Both the position numbers and the translations under genes were made by a program. Positions 59,631 to 64,000 of a DNA stretch of 64,000 nt are shown piece by piece; position 1 is the first letter of the stretch, and the number at the start of each line of letters is the position of its first letter. Source of the DNA: Vibrio tritonius (GTDB lineage Bacteria; Pseudomonadota; Gammaproteobacteria; Enterobacterales; Vibrionaceae); the NCBI RefSeq assembly GCF_001547935.1, contig NZ_AP014636.1, positions 1,240,001 to 1,304,000 on the forward strand, read 5' to 3'. Below the pieces are notes generated by a model. It saw only the letters and a list, made by a program, of their open reading frames with translations. It did no database searches and was not told the DNA's origin.

Positions 59631-59819
59631 AGTGCAATCGTAGCTTCGTCATAAATTGCGCCCATCATATAGCGCATCATCAATGAAGTACAATCACCCT
59701 TACTTTTAACTGTCTATTATTTAACCAAGCCGCTTTGGGGTTTGATCTAAAAGCTGTTATGAAACGATACTATGTGGTTTAATCATTGACAGTAGAAGAC
59801 ATTATAGGAAAAAGGACCT

Positions 59820-60134
59820 ATGAATAGCGTATTTGAAATCGTAAGCCTTGCTCGTCGCAAAAACAAACTTAAACGTGAACTCCTAGACAATGAGAAAAAG
59901 GTTCGTGACAACCGTAAACGTGTTGATCTTCTAGATAACCTCATTGACTACATCAAGCCTGATATGACTCAAGAAGAAGTGATCGCTATCATTAAAAACA
60001 TGAAGTCAGATTACGAAGACCGTGTTGATGACCACATCATTAAAAGTGCTGAAATTTCTAAAGAACGTCGTGACATCAGCCGTCGTATTTCTGACTTAAC
60101 AGAACAAGACAAACTGGCTCAAGGCAAAAAATAA
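59820..60134 (+). CDS. tmaR: TmaR (YeeX/DUF496), PTS-related polar protein
   Basis: 104 residues. It matches YeeX of E. coli throughout: [40 protein letters not shown], and [20 protein letters not shown]. Charged, largely coiled-coil; no membrane segment. In E. coli TmaR binds phospho-EI at the cell pole and affects PTS sugar use. ATG 59820 has AAAAAGGAC. A terminator follows at 60173. Confidence 0.9.
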   Translation: MNSVFEIVSLARRKNKLKRELLDNEKKVRDNRKRVDLLDNLIDYIKPDMTQEEVIAIIKNMKSDYEDRVDDHIIKSAEISKERRDISRRISDLTEQDKLAQGKK

Positions 60135-60172
60135 CTTTGCTTTTTTAATCAGAATCGTCATTTAGAAATCAA

Positions 60173-60196
60173 ACCCGCCAAGTGCGGGTTTTTTCT
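60173..60196 (+). terminator. Terminator after tmaR
   Basis: AACCCGCCAAGTGCGGGTT is followed by TTTTTCTTTT on the plus strand. Confidence 0.85.
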
Positions 60197-60385
60197 TTTT
60201 GCCATCATGTGATGGGCAATAAATACCCATACAAAATCAAACAAACGATTGCGCAATCGCTTACACTAACATTACATAAATTTGTGTCTATAATCACACT
60301 TTCAGTGTTGGTATAGTGCGACCCGAACCATCACTCCTATCACTCTATAGGTATAGCTAGACCATTCGAGGCAAGGAACGCTCCC

Positions 60386-60460
60386 ATGACAAAAGCGATA
60401 TCATTACCGCTTATTTTGGGGTACCTCGAGATTCTCAAGCAGAGAAGATTGGTCCGATAG
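60386..60460 (+). CDS. Possible 24-residue leader peptide
   Basis: ATG 60386 has AAGGA eight bases upstream. MTKAISLPLILGYLEILKQR then RLVR, stop TAG at 60458-60460. It ends 36 bases before the GTG of the YgjV-like gene. The hairpin overlapping its end suggests translational control. It may also be chance. Confidence 0.35.
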   Translation: MTKAISLPLILGYLEILKQRRLVR

Positions 60461-60496
60461 TGGCATTTTTTATTCGGACAATTTAAGGGGCTCTAC

Positions 60497-60745
60497 GTGG
60501 ACATAAACACCATCGAAATTATGGGATACGCTGCATCAATCATGGTTGCACTGTCTTTGACGATGAAAGAAATTGTTAAACTACGCATCATTAACTTTAT
60601 CGGTTGCGTGCTGTTTTGCATTTACGCCAGCATGATTGCTGCATGGCCAGTGGTTGCAACCAATGCGTTTATCGCGGTTGTGAACATTTACTACCTAGCT
60701 AAGCTAAGACGAGCAAATAAAACTGAAATTCACAGTGCGGCTTAA
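60497..60745 (+). CDS. YgjV-like inner-membrane protein
   Basis: 82 residues from GTG 60497 with AAGGGG upstream. Two to three hydrophobic segments: IEIMGYAASIMVALSLTMKE, LRIINFIGCVLFCIYASMIA, WPVVATNAFIAVVNIYYLAK. It resembles the small YgjV-type (Imp-YgjV) membrane family. The role is unknown. A terminator follows. Confidence 0.7.
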   Translation: MDINTIEIMGYAASIMVALSLTMKEIVKLRIINFIGCVLFCIYASMIAAWPVVATNAFIAVVNIYYLAKLRRANKTEIHSAA

Positions 60746-60764
60746 TGCTTGGTAACTTAACATA

Positions 60765-60794
60765 GAAAAGCCACCGACATTGCGGTGGCTTTTT
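60765..60794. terminator. Bidirectional terminator between the YgjV-like gene and glpK
   Basis: AAAAGCCACCGACATTGCGG continues into TGGCTTTTT. The stem is nine bases. It serves both converging genes. Confidence 0.8.
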
Positions 60795-60834
60795 GTTATG
60801 CAATATAGAACGAGAGACTCTGCCCTATTAAGCT

Positions 60835-62355
60835 TTAATCGTCGTCTTCTTCAGAGATCCGCGCCCATGCTTGTGCACATTTCACGGCACGCTTCCAGCC
60901 TTTGTAGCGACGTTGGCGTTTTTCTTCGTCTTGATGTGGGATAAAACTGCGGTCAATCTCAGATTTATCTTTCAATTCATCAAGATTATCCCAAAAACCA
61001 ACCGCTAAACCCGCAAGATAGGCGGCGCCCAATGCTGTGACCTCGGTGATCTTCGGACGATGAACTTCGGTATCCAAAACATCGGCTTGAAACTGCATTA
61101 AGAAGTTATTTGCTACAGCACCGCCATCGACACGCAAGGCAGAGAGTCGAATACCAGAGTCGGCTTTCATCGCATCCAGTACATCACGCGTTTGGTAAGC
61201 AATACTTTCTAGCGTAGCTCGAATAATGTGGTTTTCGTTGGTACCACGAGTCAAACCAACAATCGTTCCACGCGCATACGCATCCCAATACGGTGCGCCT
61301 AGCCCAGTAAATGCCGGCACGACATAAACACCATTTGAGGTATCCACTTTGTTGGCAAAATATTCAGAGTCACGGGCATCACGAAGCAATTTCATTTCAT
61401 CGCGCAACCACTGAATAGAAGCTCCGCCCATAAAGACTGAGCCTTCGAGCGCGTAGGCTGGTTCGCCTTTTGGCCCACAAGCTAGGGTGGTGACCAAACC
61501 GTTACGCGAAGTCACTTTGTCTTTCCCTGTGTTCATCAGCAAGAAACAGCCTGTGCCATAGGTGTTTTTTGCCTGTCCCGCTTGCACACACATTTGGCCG
61601 TAAAGAGCAGCTTGTTGGTCCCCCGCAATCCCGGCGATTGGAATACGAGTCCCACCTTTACCACCGATGTTGGTTTTTCCATACACTTCTGAGGAACGTT
61701 TTACTTCTGGCATCATGTTAAGCGGAATATCTAATGCTTTAAGCAGCTTTTCATCCCAATGCAGATTATTAATATTAAACAACATAGTACGAGATGCATT
61801 GGTATAGTCAGTCACATGAACGCGACCTTGCGTCATTTTCCACACTAGCCAAGTATCGACAGTACCGAAAAGCAACTTACCCGCTTCTGCATCTTCGCGA
61901 GCGCCAGGAACATTATCTAAGATCCATTTGATCTTAGTCCCTGAAAAGTAAGGGTCTATTAACAGACCGGTTTCTTCACGAATGTACTGATCAAGCCCTT
62001 GCGCTTTCAACTCTTCACATATTGGGGCGGTACGACGGCATTGCCATACAATCGCATTGTATACAGGCTTACCGGTTTCCTTGTTCCACACGATGGTGGT
62101 TTCACGCTGGTTAGTAATACCGATCGCAGCCACTTCATCGCTCCGGATACCAGCTTTGTTCAGCGCTTCAATCAATGTTGAGCTTTGGGTGGCATAAATT
62201 TCCATTGGATCATGCTCAACCCATCCAGATTCTGGGTAGATCTGTGTAAACTCACGCTGAGAAACACTGACAATATTCGCATTGTGGTCCAACACCACAG
62301 CTCTAGAGCTAGTGGTTCCTTGGTCAAGGGCGACAATATATTTTTGCTCAGTCAT
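60835..62355 (-). CDS. glpK: Glycerol kinase
   Basis: 506 residues. [20 protein letters not shown] at the N-terminus is the FGGY phosphate-binding loop. [40 protein letters not shown] and [20 protein letters not shown] complete the family motifs. It makes sn-glycerol-3-phosphate and is the usual PTS-controlled step (EIIA-Glc site not examined). It lies 98 bases after glpF on the same strand, so glpFK is an operon. Confidence 0.96.
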   Translation of the reverse strand: MTEQKYIVALDQGTTSSRAVVLDHNANIVSVSQREFTQIYPESGWVEHDPMEIYATQSSTLIEALNKAGIRSDEVAAIGITNQRETTIVWNKETGKPVYNAIVWQCRRTAPICEELKAQGLDQYIREETGLLIDPYFSGTKIKWILDNVPGAREDAEAGKLLFGTVDTWLVWKMTQGRVHVTDYTNASRTMLFNINNLHWDEKLLKALDIPLNMMPEVKRSSEVYGKTNIGGKGGTRIPIAGIAGDQQAALYGQMCVQAGQAKNTYGTGCFLLMNTGKDKVTSRNGLVTTLACGPKGEPAYALEGSVFMGGASIQWLRDEMKLLRDARDSEYFANKVDTSNGVYVVPAFTGLGAPYWDAYARGTIVGLTRGTNENHIIRATLESIAYQTRDVLDAMKADSGIRLSALRVDGGAVANNFLMQFQADVLDTEVHRPKITEVTALGAAYLAGLAVGFWDNLDELKDKSEIDRSFIPHQDEEKRQRRYKGWKRAVKCAQAWARISEEDDD

Positions 62356-62453
62356 CTTGTTATCCTGTCAGTTTCACGTTGGTTTTTGTTTTACAAATAC
62401 ACAGTAAGGCCATTTGTTATCATTAAGAAGCATCGTGCTTCGTTTGCCCTCGT

Positions 62454-63308
62454 TTATACGTGGGCTTGCTCATTAGAAGACGCATCATCACATTGGTTGG
62501 GAATGGTACAACCCACACCTTGGCTTGGGAGATACGCTGCAATAAATTTCGGATAAGCCCAAGCCCCAAAACAGGCTCCAAAAATGGGGCCAATTATCGG
62601 AACAATAAAATAAGGAATGTCTCTGCCCCCCGTCATGGCAAAATCCCAGCCAGCTAAATAAGCAAACAGTTTGGGGCCAAAATCACGGGCAGGGTTCATG
62701 GCAAACCCAGTCAATGGACCTAATGAGCCACCAATAATGGCAATTACAATACCAATCAAAAGTGGGTTCATTGCGTTACGATGCGCGCCATTGTTTTCAT
62801 CACCAAGGGCTAAGATGGTAAACATCAATACCGCAGTGATGCAAAACTCGACAGCCACTGCACCGCCAAAAGAGATAGAGGGCATCGCATAAGTAGAGAA
62901 GATACCCGCTGTCGCTAATGCTGCTTGGCTACTGCGAGCAATATGGTGGTTCACTTCATAATCGATAAATAGGTTGTGATACAAACCGTAAATTAAGGCT
63001 GCCGCACAAAATGCACCAGCAAACTGTGCCAAAATAAAGGGTAATGTTTTACGTTTATCAAAGCCTTGAAACAGAGTAAGTGCAATGGTTACAGCAGGGT
63101 TTAAGTGTGCTCCGGAGACGCCAGCGGTACAATAAATGGCAATTGCAACGCCAAAGCCCCATACAATACTGATTTCCCATTGGCCAAACTGTGCGCCAGC
63201 CAACACCATGGCAGCGACACAACCTACACCAAAAAAGATCAGCAAGCCCGTGCCAATAAACTCTGCTATACACTCTCCGAGTAGGGTATGTTGTTTTTTA
63301 GTTGTCAT
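62454..63308 (-). CDS. glpF: Glycerol uptake facilitator
   Basis: 284 residues from ATG 63308 (with AGGAC upstream). Both NPA-type motifs are present: GAHLNPAVTIALTLF and GFAMNPARDFGPKLFAY. Six membrane segments. FGACFGAWAYPKFIAAY is near the C-terminus. It lets glycerol enter by diffusion and is trapped by glpK. An extended start at 63347 is less likely. Confidence 0.94.
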   Translation of the reverse strand: MTTKKQHTLLGECIAEFIGTGLLIFFGVGCVAAMVLAGAQFGQWEISIVWGFGVAIAIYCTAGVSGAHLNPAVTIALTLFQGFDKRKTLPFILAQFAGAFCAAALIYGLYHNLFIDYEVNHHIARSSQAALATAGIFSTYAMPSISFGGAVAVEFCITAVLMFTILALGDENNGAHRNAMNPLLIGIVIAIIGGSLGPLTGFAMNPARDFGPKLFAYLAGWDFAMTGGRDIPYFIVPIIGPIFGACFGAWAYPKFIAAYLPSQGVGCTIPNQCDDASSNEQAHV

Positions 63309-63824
63309 CGTAAGTGTCCTGTGAGTGGATTGAACTGGTTTGTTCACGGTGTATCTTGCCTAAACCCACAGCATTCGAAAACTAACAACCATCAAATATG
63401 AGCATTCGAGCACGAATTTGTTAACATTAAGCATCTTTTTTGTTAAACACATCATCCTTTTCTCCTTTCCACTCCATAGAGCGTAACCTAAACTTTTCTC
63501 CCCGACTTACTCTAGCGTCACATTACCAATACAAAACAACAATTTAATCAAGATAAGCATCAGCTCATCAGTGTATTTGCATACGTTCACTTTATAATTC
63601 GAACGCTAGAAAATCACCACCAGTTAACAATTAAGCTACATAAATTGTTACTAATATCGGATTACCGTTTGAGATAAACAGGGATAAATGGGATTTCTAT
63701 CGCTTTTTTAACAAGTTATTTTCACTAAAAAATGTTCGTTCGAACTTTTGTGAGCTGACTAGCTAACAACCCATAGTAATCATGCAAAAATTAACCTTAA
63801 TAAAATAAAGGTTAAGGCAACACT
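63309..63824. promoter_or_regulatory. glpF-glpA divergent promoter region with GlpR-type boxes
   Basis: AAATGTTCGTTCGAACTTTT at 63730-63749 fits the GlpR consensus WATKYTCGWWCGAWMATW well. A weaker copy ATAATTCGAACGCT lies at about 63596-63608, and GAGCATTCGAGCACGAATTT at about 63401-63420 is another half-match. TTAACCTT / AAGGTTAA (63791-63815) pairs near the glpA ribosome site. No coding is seen. The layout suits glycerol-3-phosphate control of both operons. Confidence 0.6.
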
Positions 63825-64000
63825 ATGACGCACCCTAATTCTCTTGAGACCGATGTGGTTATCATCGGTGGCGGCGCCACCGGAACGGGCATCATGCGCG
63901 ACTGTGCTTTACGCAATATTCGTTGTATTTTGCTGGAACGCCTCGACATTTCCGCAGGTTCGACTGGCCGCAATCACGGCCTACTTCACTCTGGGGCACG
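63825..64000 (+). CDS. glpA: Anaerobic glycerol-3-phosphate dehydrogenase subunit A, N-terminus only
   Basis: The first 58 codons are seen; the window ends inside the gene. The FAD-binding DVVIIGGGATGTGIMRDCA and GSTGRNHGLLHSGA match GlpA rather than GlpD. It oxidises glycerol-3-phosphate to dihydroxyacetone phosphate with GlpB and GlpC, which should follow beyond the right edge. ATG 63825 has TTAAGG upstream, close to a small hairpin. This links glycerol uptake (glpFK) with mgsA substrate supply. Confidence 0.9.
   Translation, partial: MTHPNSLETDVVIIGGGATGTGIMRDCALRNIRCILLERLDISAGSTGRNHGLLHSGA

Larger units (their letters stand above)
60135..60496. other. Leader region of the YgjV-like gene
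   Basis: A tmaR terminator lies at 60173-60196. A short frame of 24 codons (60386-60460) with a good ribosome site lies inside, and a hairpin GTCCGA / TCGGAC near 60451-60480 precedes the YgjV-like start. Confidence 0.45.

Overview
The window looks like a 64 kb piece of a Vibrio genome, most likely from the second (smaller) chromosome. The markers are luxPQ, the vemP-secDF2 unit, hutXZ, narQP, modABC beside an orphan HMG-CoA reductase, a YgiW-type OB-fold protein, tmaR, and divergent glpFK/glpA. From memory, Vibrio cholerae chromosome II has a similar order around luxPQ. Species cannot be fixed from the sequence alone. Base composition is moderate and even. There are no rRNA, tRNA, CRISPR, integron or prophage genes, and no intact insertion sequence.

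Layout. (1) 1-5807, minus: a TadG-like membrane protein followed by a giant LEPR-type surface protein that runs off the left edge. (2) 6188-7262: haem-use genes hutX-hutZ, whose Fur-type promoter resembles the one in front of the TadG-like gene. (3) 7749-15590: single genes for an amino-acid/cation symporter, a phasin-like protein with a histone-like tail, an Aer-like PAS chemoreceptor, an OmpA lipoprotein, an FKBP isomerase, a YqaB-like phosphatase and a GNAT acetyltransferase. (4) 15933-18348: narQ-narP. (5) 18667-22805: an SH3-like protein, vemP (an arrest peptide), secD2 and secF2. (6) 23254-26198: a diguanylate cyclase and a GhrB-like reductase. (7) 26427-30844: a beta-glucoside operon (PTS EIIBCA, 6-phospho-beta-glucosidase, LacI-family repressor) with two operators at its promoter.

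(8) 31815-36287: glgC, then yqhC/yqhD and mgsA, which suggest methylglyoxal and aldehyde handling. (9) 36380-48758: ricin-domain pectate lyase, pncA, two tandem paralogous diguanylate cyclases, helicase IV, a YccS-like transporter, two small proteins and HMG-CoA reductase. (10) 48823-53167: modABC with a possible broken small gene upstream, a BOF protein and a small outer-membrane-like protein. (11) 53190-56866: luxP-luxQ, the AI-2 quorum-sensing receptor. (12) 57190-64000: a TraF-like barrel protein, a GIY-YIG protein, yceH, tmaR, a YgjV-like protein, and glpF-glpK divergent from glpA, which is cut by the right edge.

A MITE-like repeat family is scattered between genes. Eight copies or fragments range from a 266 bp full element with terminal inverted repeats to 16-70 bp remnants. 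Several lie directly in promoters (yqhD, HMG-CoA reductase, luxP). The most interesting unexplained signals are the paired Fur-type promoters, the leader and stem-loop of vemP-secD2, the disrupted frame upstream of modA, the I-site difference between the tandem cyclases, and several short reading frames with good ribosome-binding sites.
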